Shown here: positions 17,442-25,579 of the stretch, in pieces
How positions within the stretch are numbered: position 1 is the stretch's first letter
Layout: the number at the start of each line of letters is the position of its first letter
Source: an uncultured Mollicutes bacterium
GTDB lineage: Bacteria > Bacillota_I > Bacilli_A > RFN20 > CAG-826
DNA: 64,000 nt
Direction of reading: 5' to 3'
Assembly (NCBI GenBank): GCA_900540385.1
Contig: UQFY01000009.1
Span: forward strand, 8,466 to 72,465
Made by a program: the position numbers and the translations under genes
Notes under the pieces: generated by a model
What the model saw: only the letters and a program-made list of their open reading frames with translations
Told to the model about the DNA's origin: nothing
The model's database searches: none

Positions 17442-18398
17442 TTGAACATGGACGAAAAGATTAGATATATAAATGAGTTTTGTAAGACGAAAGTTTATAA
17501 AGGGCCGAAGTTCTTATATAAATATAGGCCTTTTGATGAACATGCTTTTGAGATGCTCGAAAATGATTATCTATATCTTTGCCAGGCTAAAAAGCTTGAT
17601 GATCCGACTGAATGCATAGCAACCATCGATTTTAATAAACTCTATGATTTAGAAACAAACAATCTTAAGAGGGAATGTGTCCAACGTATTTTCGAAAAAA
17701 TTAAACCACATACTAGCGAAGAAAACTATCAAAAGGCTCATACTATCATAAGTTCCATAATGAATAGAAATGGAACAATAAGGCCTAATTTTTTGCTCGA
17801 TAATCAATCTGAGCTTCAAAGCCTTTTTCCAGATGACTATGACGTTGCACCACTAATAAATTGGATTGTAGGTATACCTGAAAAATTGGATTCCCCCGAA
17901 ATTAAGCCACAAATCTACGCATTGATTAATACAATGCGCAACGCGAGAGAGGAACTTGGAATTTGTTCTTTAAGCGCAAATAAAAATGATGAAACAATGT
18001 GGAAAGCATACGCTGCTAATGGGACGGGATATTGCGTTGAGTACGATATGACCGATTATGAGCATCTAAACCTTTTGTTTCCTGTGATTTATGTATCCGA
18101 GGACGAGAGAGAAACCGACATAACAACGAGGATTCTTCTATCGTTTATTGGAAATTTGATTGAAAGTTTCTCCCACGGAACTATTGAAGCCGATGCTTCC
18201 CAATGTATAACACTCTTTCTTACGAAATGTGACAAATGGAAATATCAAAACGAATGGCGTTTGCTTGGAGAAGCAGACAAAAGGCTTCATGCACCAAGAA
18301 TAAACGCCATTTATTTAGGCAAAAAAGTGTCTAGCGTAAACAAAAAACGGATAACTGAAATAGCGAATTATAAGAATATTGAAATTAAAATCGTGTAA
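17442..18398 (+). CDS. DUF2971-family protein
   Basis: A 318-residue soluble protein of the DUF2971 type: KFLYKYRPFDEHAFEMLENDYLYLCQAKKLDDPTE at the start, CSLSANKNDETMWKAYAANGTGYCVEYD in the middle and KWKYQNEWRLLGE near the end are the usual landmarks. The biochemical role is unknown; such genes are often found among defence and mobile genes. It starts 2 bp after the helicase stop with a TTG, chosen because AGGA lies 7 nt before it (an ATG at 17448 is the alternative). It is more AT-rich than the genes before it, so it may have joined the operon separately. Confidence 0.75.
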   Translation: MNMDEKIRYINEFCKTKVYKGPKFLYKYRPFDEHAFEMLENDYLYLCQAKKLDDPTECIATIDFNKLYDLETNNLKRECVQRIFEKIKPHTSEENYQKAHTIISSIMNRNGTIRPNFLLDNQSELQSLFPDDYDVAPLINWIVGIPEKLDSPEIKPQIYALINTMRNAREELGICSLSANKNDETMWKAYAANGTGYCVEYDMTDYEHLNLLFPVIYVSEDERETDITTRILLSFIGNLIESFSHGTIEADASQCITLFLTKCDKWKYQNEWRLLGEADKRLHAPRINAIYLGKKVSSVNKKRITEIANYKNIEIKIV

Positions 18399-18535
18399 GA
18401 GCGTACTATCTTTATTCTTAAGCAGACACGGTTTTACAGTTTTATATATGGGAAAAGCCCATTGGCCAAAGGAACTAACATTTAATCATTCCTTCAAGAT
18501 CAATCACTCAAATAAGATTGTCCAGCCAACATAGA

Positions 18536-18570
18536 AAAACCGCCTATCTTTTCGGATAGACGGTTTTTTT
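18536..18570. terminator. Bidirectional terminator
   Basis: AAACCG-CTATC and GATAG-CGGTTT pair around a TTTTCG loop, with A-rich and T7 flanks. It separates the rightward defence operon from the convergent GH3 operon. The rest of 18399-18584 shows no gene. Confidence 0.8.
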
Positions 18571-18584
18571 ACCTTTAAAGCGAA

Positions 18585-19031
18585 TTAGGCTTTCTTTTCA
18601 GGAATGATGTTGAAGAAAGAGCCAACAGCAAGGATAACCATGCTGACGCAATACATAATGAAGGCAGGAGCACCTGTATTCATAGCAGCAACAGCATAAG
18701 GGTTAGACAAATCGAGTTGGGTAACCCATAAGGTACCGATTAAGTAGGTTCTTGCGTTCAAGACAAAGATGAAGCAAAGGCCAGCTAAGACGGCTGCCAC
18801 CAAAAGTGGAAGATAAGAGATGAGCTTATTTCCAAATTTGAGGGAGAGGAAGTAGGATCCAACAATAGCTAAGATAGCAATGATGGAGAAGGCAATGATA
18901 TATCCTAATTCATCGATGCTGAATCCAACATTCATCGAGCTCGCGATTGTAAGGAACATGGACACGAGGATAAGGAGTGCAGCAACAGCGTTGATATAGC
19001 AAGAGACGCCAAGTTTCTTTAAGAAATTCAT
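18585..19031 (-). CDS. Four-helix membrane protein co-transcribed with GH3
   Basis: A 148-residue protein with four hydrophobic segments (about 12-31, 43-65, 70-90, 118-140) and a short basic C-terminus. Family not recognised. Its ATG is 1 bp past the stop of the GH3 gene and its GGAGG ribosome site lies inside that gene, so the two are translated from one message. A role in the membrane near the anchored glycosidase is likely by context only. Confidence 0.6.
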   Translation of the reverse strand: MNFLKKLGVSCYINAVAALLILVSMFLTIASSMNVGFSIDELGYIIAFSIIAILAIVGSYFLSLKFGNKLISYLPLLVAAVLAGLCFIFVLNARTYLIGTLWVTQLDLSNPYAVAAMNTGAPAFIMYCVSMVILAVGSFFNIIPEKKA

Positions 19032-19032
19032 A

Positions 19033-22000
19033 TTATTTCTCCTCCTTTTTCTTGCCTTTATAGAAGGTTGTAAAGACAGCTCCGCCTAAGCTTAGTGCAG
19101 CTAATGCAGCAGAAGCAGCAATAACAGAGATATAGGTTGCTCTCCACCAGGTCATATTTTTGACCATTTCGGTGTTGGCATTGACCATGTTCATGTAATT
19201 GCTTTGAGTTAAGACCCATAAATCACAATGGACAGCGTCTTTGACCTTGTTAAGTAAGACAGGATCGTTCTTGATGGTATCAGCAGAAACGCCAATCTTT
19301 TCAAGAGTCGTGGTGGAATCCCAAGAAGTGATACCAGCATAGAGGGCTTGGGTGAAGTAGTCAGTATCGTCTTCCAAGTCGGAAACGATGTAACCACGAT
19401 ATCCCCATTCTCCTCTTAAGATATCGGTTAATAAGCCTTTGGAGCAAGTAACTTCGGTAGGACCGATCTTGGAGAAGCTGGTCATAACGCCTAATAAGCC
19501 AACGTCTTTCTCATCGGTGTCATACTTAGATGCTTCGAAAGCAATTTGGAAAGCTCTGAGTTCTAATTCACGAGCTTTTTGTTCGGTCATATAAGGAGAA
19601 ACACCAGAACGGTTTGTTTCTTGATCGTTGAAAGCGAAGTGCTTTGGAGCAGCGATTAAGCCTTTGCTTAAAGCGCCAACGGAATATTCCATACCCATAT
19701 TTCCGGTTAAGATAGGATCTTCGGAATAGTATTCGAGGTTTCTTCCGTTATATCCATTACGATGGGTATTCATAGATGGACCCCAGAGGATTGGAAGACC
19801 GACAAAGAGAGCGTCATTACCCATCATTTCGCCTTGAGCATAAGCTAAGCGAGGATTGAAGGTAGCGGCCATAACAGGAGCGGATGGGAAGATGGTCATT
19901 TGATATTTTGCATTTGGATCATCTTCTGCAACAGCCCAAGCTGGTTTTTGCTCACCATATTCATTAGCGGAAAGAGTCTTGAAAGCACGGTCACCAACGC
20001 CGTTAGGGCCATTTTCGGTGAACTTACCGCCGATAAATCCAACAGAGCTCATTGGGAGGTAGTCACGGTTTCCGTGGAGGATGAAGCTCATAGCTTCAGT
20101 AAGATCTAATTGATTTAAGAGCTTATCCCAATCTTCCCAGTTATATGGAGCACCCTTTAAGTTCAAATAAGAAAGGTCGCCTTGTTGTCCGAATAAGATG
20201 GAAGAAGTGTCACCATCAGTAACAACATCATAAGTTCCACCATTGATGAGTTTAATCATCGCATCGGTCGCAATGAAACCTTTATATTCTATAGGGAAAG
20301 TTCCATCCCAATCGTTACGAGAAAGATTGGTCATCTTTCCTTCTTCATAATGATTTGGGTCAGCTTCTTGAAGGGAGTTCTTCACTTGCACGCCAGATTT
20401 AGAGATGTTGAATGTGTCTTCGTCTCTTGTATCAACGTTATAGGTGTATTTATAAGCTTTGGAAGAAACACCTGCTTCGGTCATCTTATTATCGGCATTT
20501 GGAGTAACACCTTTCTTAGCGAAGATGTTATTAAGAGCTTCATGAGCACCATTGCCAATGGCGAAATAATAATCACCTGCATCCAAGATGTAGGAACCTT
20601 TGTCATCTTTTGCCTTGGAATCCCAGCTGGCGATATTTTGCATATCGACTTTGATCTCTAATGTTTGAGATTCGCCTGGTTCCAATTCTTCGGTCTTATC
20701 GAAGGCAAGTAATTGAATAGCGGATTTTTCCACTCCACCAGCAATATAAGGAGCTTGTCCGTAGATTTGAACGGCATCTTTTCCTTTGACATTACCAGTA
20801 TTTTTGACTTTGACTTTGAAAGTCATGGTGAAGTCATGGCCCTTATGAGAGACCTTTGGAGCACCAACAATCGTTTGTTCGAAGGTGGTGTAAGATAAGC
20901 CATATCCAAATGGATAAGTGACTTCCTTGCTATATTCCCAAGCTCCTTCAAAAGAGGAACCTTTGGAAGATCTTGCATTGCCAGAGTTGGTCACATAATC
21001 GGCATAACGGGTTTCATAATAATGATAACCGGTGTAAATGCCTTCTGCTTCGACAATGTATTTATTGCCAGAACCTTTGGCACGTTTCTTGAATACGGTG
21101 GCATCTTCGTTTCCATATGCATAGTCGCCATAGTTCATCATAGCTGGAGCAGAGAGGCTGCTGGACGCATATGTATCGCTTAAGTGACCGGATGGAGTGA
21201 TTTTACCAGTAAGGATTTGAGCAACTGCTTTTGGAGCATAGTTTGCACCAATGCCCATCCAAAGGATGGCATCAACGCCATCATCTTTCTTTAAGTCATC
21301 AATTTCCATTGGGTTAACGGCATTGATAATAACGACGACTTTGTCGCACTTTTCTTTTGCTAAGGCAAGGATTGCTTTTTCTTTAGCAGTAAGTTGCATT
21401 GGGTTGGTAATATCTTCAGCAGGATTCATTTGAGCTGGATTGTTGACCCAGTCAATACCTTCGGAAGCGGCTCTACCAAAAACAACAACGCCAACCTTGT
21501 TATATTCGTCAATGGATTGTAAGACATTTTCGTTTTGTGCCTTTAAATCATCAACGCTTGCTTCTAAAGTTTCGAACGTTTTTAAACCAGCCATCATGCC
21601 ATACATGCCCAAATATGGGAAGTCATTTTCACCAAGTAAGGGGACTCTTCCGGTTTGCTTAGCTGCAATATAGTTTTCATATGCTTCATTCAAAGTTGGG
21701 TTCACATCGAATCCCTCTTCCGCTAAAGCTTCGTCAAAATGGACTGTTTGATTGTTTCCAGCGGCTCTATGTCCAATATAGGCACCGGTGATTGTGGATG
21801 AAGAACGGACACCAAATAAAGAAACTTTAAGTTTGTTCTCATTGGATGTCGCTAAAGGTAAAGCAGCTTTCCCATCTTTCAAATTGTTCTTTAATAAGAC
21901 GGTTCCTTCACCTTGAATTTGAACTGCCAAATCCTCATGGGCTTTGACAATCTTTGACGTATCAGCCTTACCATCGCTAGTAAGATACTTTTGGTCAGGG

Positions 22001-22179
22001 GTAAAAGCTCTGAATAACTCTCCATCCCCTTTTTGAACTAATTTCGTAGAATGGGTTCCGAAATAAGAGTCGATGGCATCCTTGTTGGCCTCTAAAGTAA
22101 GACCAGTTGCAATGCCAAAGAGTAAAGTGGAACTAAACACGAAAGTTAATCCACGGCTCAAACGATTTAGTTTTGCCAT
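19033..22179 (-). CDS. Second permuted, doubly anchored GH3 beta-glycosidase
   Basis: A 1048-residue GH3 enzyme with the same layout as the one at 7887: N-terminal helix (about 12-30), alpha/beta sandwich (GEGTVLLKNN onward), fibronectin-III-like domain (VTYPFGYGLSYTTFEQ ... VKNTGNVKGKDAVQIYG), TIM barrel with APKHFAFNDQE and nucleophile Asp934 (RGYIVSDLEDD), and a C-terminal helix with a KGKKKEEK tail. Both termini should lie inside and the enzyme outside. The two paralogues are clearly diverged, so substrates probably differ. Preceded by AAGGAGG, a perfect cre box (22193-22206) and a pair of 15-bp direct repeats (22274-22310), so it is likely under catabolite repression and possibly an activator. 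Confidence 0.92.
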   Translation of the reverse strand: MAKLNRLSRGLTFVFSSTLLFGIATGLTLEANKDAIDSYFGTHSTKLVQKGDGELFRAFTPDQKYLTSDGKADTSKIVKAHEDLAVQIQGEGTVLLKNNLKDGKAALPLATSNENKLKVSLFGVRSSSTITGAYIGHRAAGNNQTVHFDEALAEEGFDVNPTLNEAYENYIAAKQTGRVPLLGENDFPYLGMYGMMAGLKTFETLEASVDDLKAQNENVLQSIDEYNKVGVVVFGRAASEGIDWVNNPAQMNPAEDITNPMQLTAKEKAILALAKEKCDKVVVIINAVNPMEIDDLKKDDGVDAILWMGIGANYAPKAVAQILTGKITPSGHLSDTYASSSLSAPAMMNYGDYAYGNEDATVFKKRAKGSGNKYIVEAEGIYTGYHYYETRYADYVTNSGNARSSKGSSFEGAWEYSKEVTYPFGYGLSYTTFEQTIVGAPKVSHKGHDFTMTFKVKVKNTGNVKGKDAVQIYGQAPYIAGGVEKSAIQLLAFDKTEELEPGESQTLEIKVDMQNIASWDSKAKDDKGSYILDAGDYYFAIGNGAHEALNNIFAKKGVTPNADNKMTEAGVSSKAYKYTYNVDTRDEDTFNISKSGVQVKNSLQEADPNHYEEGKMTNLSRNDWDGTFPIEYKGFIATDAMIKLINGGTYDVVTDGDTSSILFGQQGDLSYLNLKGAPYNWEDWDKLLNQLDLTEAMSFILHGNRDYLPMSSVGFIGGKFTENGPNGVGDRAFKTLSANEYGEQKPAWAVAEDDPNAKYQMTIFPSAPVMAATFNPRLAYAQGEMMGNDALFVGLPILWGPSMNTHRNGYNGRNLEYYSEDPILTGNMGMEYSVGALSKGLIAAPKHFAFNDQETNRSGVSPYMTEQKARELELRAFQIAFEASKYDTDEKDVGLLGVMTSFSKIGPTEVTCSKGLLTDILRGEWGYRGYIVSDLEDDTDYFTQALYAGITSWDSTTTLEKIGVSADTIKNDPVLLNKVKDAVHCDLWVLTQSNYMNMVNANTEMVKNMTWWRATYISVIAASAALAALSLGGAVFTTFYKGKKKEEK

Positions 22180-22192
22180 AATTCCTCCTTGT

Positions 22193-22206
22193 TGTAATCG
22201 CTTTCA
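22193..22206 (-). promoter_or_regulatory. Perfect cre (CcpA) box
   Basis: On the minus strand this reads TGAAAGCGATTACA, an exact match to TGWAANCGNTNWCA, 13 bp before the GH3 start. Together with the next bases it also forms the arms GCTTTCA/TGAAAGC. A site this close to the gene would act by blocking transcription when preferred sugars are present. Confidence 0.7.
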
Positions 22207-22273
22207 TTTTTGAAAGCAATAAATCATACTAACATTTTAAGACAAATTGCTAAAAAAGGACCAAATAAAAGAA

Positions 22274-22310
22274 TTTGCAATATTTAAAGGTAATCTTTGC
22301 AATATTTAAA
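22274..22310 (-). promoter_or_regulatory. Paired 15-bp direct repeats, two helical turns apart
   Basis: TTTGCAATATTTAAA occurs at 22274-22288 and again at 22296-22310, a period of 22 bp, about 95-130 bp upstream of the GH3 start. This spacing is what dimeric activators such as LytTR regulators use. The link to the regulator at 5690 is inference. Confidence 0.45.
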
Positions 22311-22574
22311 CAACATTTGCTCAAAAAATAGGAATTTATAACTGCAAATAACAATTATTTATAATCCAAATAGCTGTTATGCCTCCAAAATCACCATAAT
22401 CGGCAATTCCATTCTTAAGAAAAATAAGGGAGGAGAAACTATGCCGTTCCCCTTATTTCTTTCATTGGTTTTTTGCCCTCCTTTCTAAAATTAGCTTTTT
22501 ATAGCCAAATTAGAGCCAGAAACACAAACTTATTGTAAGTCTCTGAAAAGCAGAGAAAATGATTTCCCAATAGG
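22311..22574. other. AT-rich intergenic stretch with a possible 15-codon leader
   Basis: Completes the 395-bp gap 22180-22574. It contains an ATG at 22441 preceded by GGGAGGAG, opening 15 codons (MPFPLFLSLVFCPPF) and stopping at 22488. The sequence AAATAAGGG (22422-22430) can pair with CCCTTATTT (22450-22458), enclosing that ribosome site and start. Either a regulated leader or chance; nothing else is seen. Confidence 0.3.
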
Positions 22575-22627
22575 TTGGAAAAGTTTAATAAAATGCATTT
22601 TTTAGGGTTGGAAAAGTTTAATAAAAT
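22573..22627 (+). repeat. Tandem 22-bp duplication before ATPase remnant
   Basis: GGTTGGAAAAGTTTAATAAA plus two bases occurs at 22573-22594 and identically at 22606-22627, period 33 bp. It lies at the start of the broken ATPase gene and keeps the frame (two EKFNK segments). Confidence 0.85.
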
Positions 22628-23125
22628 AGTGTCTAGAAATGTGGCTCGCCATAAACAAAGCTTTGTTAGTAGACGGGCTCGTCAAGTTGGAAAAACTTAT
22701 CTCATCGACGCTTTTTGTAAAAAACATTTTGAAAATTACATTTATATAAACCTGGCTTTAAATCCTCAAGAAATCCCCGCTTTTTCCCAAGCGAAAGATG
22801 TTAAAGACTTTCTTCTTGTCGTTTCCGCTTTTTCCGCCTCCCCACTCATCCCTTCAAAAACAATCACATTCATCGATGAGATTCGGTTAGCAAAAAACAA
22901 GGCGAGATTGATTTTTTGATTACATACCAAGATGAGGTATTGCCTATTGAGATAAAATCTGGCAAAGACTATAAAGAGCATTCCGCATTAAACAACTTGA
23001 TTTCGAAGAAGGAATATGACATTCACCAAGCTCTTATTTTTGACAATTGCAACGTAGAAATTCGTGGTGAAAAAACATATCTCCCTATTTATATGATCGA
23101 ATTTTTAAGACAAGAAACCATCTAA
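22575..23125 (+). pseudogene. Broken AAA_14/DUF4143 ATPase gene
   Basis: Two fragments of one AAA_14/DUF4143 protein. Positions 22575-22919 encode the N-terminal ATPase start with a damaged Walker A (SRRARQVGKT where GRRQVGKT is usual) and a Walker B remnant (ITFIDEIRLA). Positions 22916-23125, in another frame, encode the C-terminal nuclease-like end (VLPIEIKSGKDYKEHSALNNLI ... NCNVEI ... YLPIYMIEFL). The roughly 250 residues that should lie between are missing, so an internal deletion plus frameshift has inactivated the gene. An intact ATPase of a different type follows 460 bp downstream. Confidence 0.85.
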
Positions 23126-23127
23126 AT

Positions 23128-23253
23128 TAATACATGGATCGTCTCTTTTAACAAAGAAAGCAAAAAGAAAACGTCCTCTTTTCCTTTTTCGGAATGGGGA
23201 ACGTTTTTTAGAAGAAATGCAAAGTCAATCAAAAGGAGACGACCCATGTATTA
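23128..23253. repeat. 126-bp inverted-repeat element (MITE-like)
   Basis: TAATACATGGATCGTCTC at 23128-23145 pairs with GAGACGACCCATGTATTA at 23236-23253 (17 of 18). Inside is a terminator-like hairpin. It has no coding capacity. Half-copies of the end motif are at 38775-38795 and 25564-25575. Confidence 0.65.
23167..23210 (+). terminator. Terminator-like hairpin inside the inverted-repeat element
   Basis: AAAACGT ... ACGTTTT with an inner TTCC/GGAA pair and a following T6 run. It would end transcription from the broken ATPase gene. Confidence 0.5.
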
Positions 23254-23583
23254 GTTCTCGTCTTTATAATGGACTTGAACAATTATGTCTTGGTTATGAT
23301 CGCCAAACCCTTTCACAAAGACATTGATTCCTCCAACGTAATGAGAATTTGCTTTCATATTAAAACGAAAAGAGAAAAAAGAAGCTCTACGCAAAATCTT
23401 TGGAATACTAAGAAAATAATCTATTTATCCAACATTTTAGAAGGAGTATGCAGCTCCTTCTTTTTCTTTTTATGGAAATAGACAAGTCTGTATTTGTATA
23501 ACCCTTGATTCAAACAAATATTTTTTACACAAAATTGTTTGGGTCAAATTTTTTTGTGTTAAAATACTTATGGAGAAAAAACT
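23254..23583. other. Intergenic region upstream of ATPase with operator-like inverted repeat
   Basis: No convincing gene. Near its right end ACACAAAA (23527-23534) and TTTTGTGT (23552-23559) form an inverted repeat 25-57 bp before the ATPase start, in a position suited to autoregulation of that gene. The small frame at 23269-23481 has no ribosome site and no recognisable product. Confidence 0.4.
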
Positions 23584-24987
23584 ATGTTCATTGGTAGAAA
23601 AGAAGAAACATCTAAATTAAAAGAATTCTTAAATGGTGACACCTTTAAGGCAGGAATGATATATGGCAGGAGGCGCGTAGGGAAAACGGAAATCATTAAG
23701 CAAGTTTTGAAAGAGGAGAAAGATTCTCTTATTTTGCACTGCGAATGTAAGAAAGTCCTTGATTCTATCAACTTATCTCTTTTAGAAAGAGAAACCAAGT
23801 CTGCCCTTCACTTGCCTGAATATGTCCATTTCTCTAATTTCGATGAATTGTTTGAGTCTATATTCAATGAAGCAAAAAAACGGAAGATTATTTTCGTCAT
23901 AGATGAATTTTCTTATTTGCCATTAGGAGGAGAAAATGGTGTTGATGCAAGTTTGGCACGAATAATTGATTTAGAAAAATCTGACCAACTGCATCTAAAG
24001 CTTCTCATATCTGGTTCTTATTGCGATCTCATGCAAGGGCTTATTGACAACAAATCACCTCTTCACGGTCGTTTCGATCTCATAGAAGAAATTCATGAAT
24101 TTGATTATTATGATGCGGCGAAGTTTTTCCCAAACTATTCCTCAGAAGAAAAATTTAAAGCCTATGCTGTTTTTGGTGGACTTCCATATGCTTTATCTTT
24201 ATTAAATCCTGCAAAAAGTGTCGAGGAGAACATCAAAAAGTTATTTGGCGTAGACACTTCAGAAATGATTTTGCTTTGTCAAGAAATGACAGAAAATGAA
24301 AGTTCTAAAGTCTCCTTTCTCAACAGCGTTTTAAACCTAATTGCCACAGGCAAACACAAATTTAGCGATATTGTTGCTTCCCTTGGTAAATCTTCGAGGC
24401 CAGAATACGCTTTAGCGAAGGGAATCGGCTTACACTTCATCAAGAAAATTTCGCCTATCAATGACGAGGAAAATAAGAAACTCACCTTTTATGATTTCGA
24501 CGATAATCTAATTTATTTTTATTATCGATACGTTTTTGCAAACGGATCTGCGCGTTCTTTTCTAGGCAAAGAACTCTTTTATAAAGAGATCATAGAAGAG
24601 GATTTCAACAAATATTATTTGCCAAAAATGTTTGAAAAAGTGAGTAAAGAATTTTTAATTCGAAAAAATCGTGCCGGCTTTATCAAACCGCCTTTCTTTA
24701 AAATAGGGACTTACAGTTTTAACGACGCTAAAGAAAAGAAAAACTATCAATTCGACGTTGTTACACAAGATAAGAAAGGCTTTATTTCCTATGAATGCAA
24801 ATATGCAAAAAATCCTATAGATATAGAGGTTTTAAACGAGGAAATAAGACAAACATCAGCATCTCCTCTTCCATTTTATAATTTGGGTTTTATATCCAAA
24901 AACGGGTTTTCCGCTAAAGAAAAGTACACAGGTAGAATTACCTATACTCTAGAAGACTTCTACGCTTCAAATTTAGAAACCATATAA
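23584..24987 (+). CDS. AAA ATPase of the archaeal-ATPase/DUF234 type
   Basis: A 467-residue P-loop ATPase with Walker A GRRRVGKTE (Gly28-Thr35), Walker B IIFVIDEFSYL, an arginine-finger region (SPLHGRFDLI), a winged-helix middle part and a C-terminal DUF234 domain whose NYQFDVVTQDKKGFISYECKYAK matches the D...ExK core of a PD-(D/E)XK nuclease fold. Full length. Members are common in gut bacteria and archaea; the biological role is not established, though a DNA-linked or toxin-like activity has been suspected from the fold. GGAG precedes the ATG. Solitary gene, convergent with the glycosylase gene. Confidence 0.85.
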   Translation: MFIGRKEETSKLKEFLNGDTFKAGMIYGRRRVGKTEIIKQVLKEEKDSLILHCECKKVLDSINLSLLERETKSALHLPEYVHFSNFDELFESIFNEAKKRKIIFVIDEFSYLPLGGENGVDASLARIIDLEKSDQLHLKLLISGSYCDLMQGLIDNKSPLHGRFDLIEEIHEFDYYDAAKFFPNYSSEEKFKAYAVFGGLPYALSLLNPAKSVEENIKKLFGVDTSEMILLCQEMTENESSKVSFLNSVLNLIATGKHKFSDIVASLGKSSRPEYALAKGIGLHFIKKISPINDEENKKLTFYDFDDNLIYFYYRYVFANGSARSFLGKELFYKEIIEEDFNKYYLPKMFEKVSKEFLIRKNRAGFIKPPFFKIGTYSFNDAKEKKNYQFDVVTQDKKGFISYECKYAKNPIDIEVLNEEIRQTSASPLPFYNLGFISKNGFSAKEKYTGRITYTLEDFYASNLETI

Positions 24988-25024
24988 CGTTAAAACAAAT
25001 TACTTCAAAAAGATATTTTAGCCA

Positions 25025-25534
25025 TCAACGTTCCTTAAACGTTTTTCCCCATGCACAAACAAGTTTCTCTAAAGAATATGACGCGTTCGCACTAGATGAA
25101 CTTGGTAAAGAGATGACCGGAAGATTATCTTTTTTGTTCTCCATGTAATATTTGTATGCGGATTTGCCATTACATAAAACAACACGGATTTTAGATTTCT
25201 TTAAGATGTCAGAAAGATCAGTGGGTTTAGCATTTTGAATGCTAGAATCCGCTGCACCTTGGATTTCTAGACTTTCAATCGCATCATAAAGAGCAATTCT
25301 ATGTTTCGTTAGAAACGTTTTCTTTTCCTCAATGGTTTGGGGGATATTCTCTTTAAAAATCCCTGCTAGAATTTTCCAAAAACGATTCTGTTTATGGCCA
25401 TAATAAAAGCCTTCTTGTCTACTAACTGGACTAGGAAAACTTCCAAGAATCAGAATCTCGCTATCTTGATCAAAAAAAGGGCCAAAAGGATGGGAGGGGA
25501 AGAAAGACACGTTTGTTTCAACTTGTTTTTTCAT
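25025..25534 (-). CDS. DNA-deoxyinosine glycosylase (family 6 UDG, HDG)
   Basis: A 169-residue protein of the hypoxanthine-DNA glycosylase family, which removes deaminated adenine (and some uracil) from DNA. Landmarks are ILILGSFPSPVSRQEGFYYGHKQNRFWKIL near the start and LPSSSSANASYS near the end, where the family has LPSTSPANA; the Thr/Pro positions are Ser here, a mild deviation. Length normal, no signal peptide. It is a base-excision repair enzyme acting on the nucleoid. Convergent with the ATPase gene across 37 bp. Confidence 0.88.
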   Translation of the reverse strand: MKKQVETNVSFFPSHPFGPFFDQDSEILILGSFPSPVSRQEGFYYGHKQNRFWKILAGIFKENIPQTIEEKKTFLTKHRIALYDAIESLEIQGAADSSIQNAKPTDLSDILKKSKIRVVLCNGKSAYKYYMENKKDNLPVISLPSSSSANASYSLEKLVCAWGKTFKER

Positions 25535-25579
25535 CTTTAAATTATAGAAAGGGGAAATCCGTTAGACCCATGTATGTAT

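Noticed and set aside
23269..23481. 70-codon frame between the inverted-repeat element and the ATPase
   Set aside because: No ribosome site, odd composition and no resemblance to a known protein.
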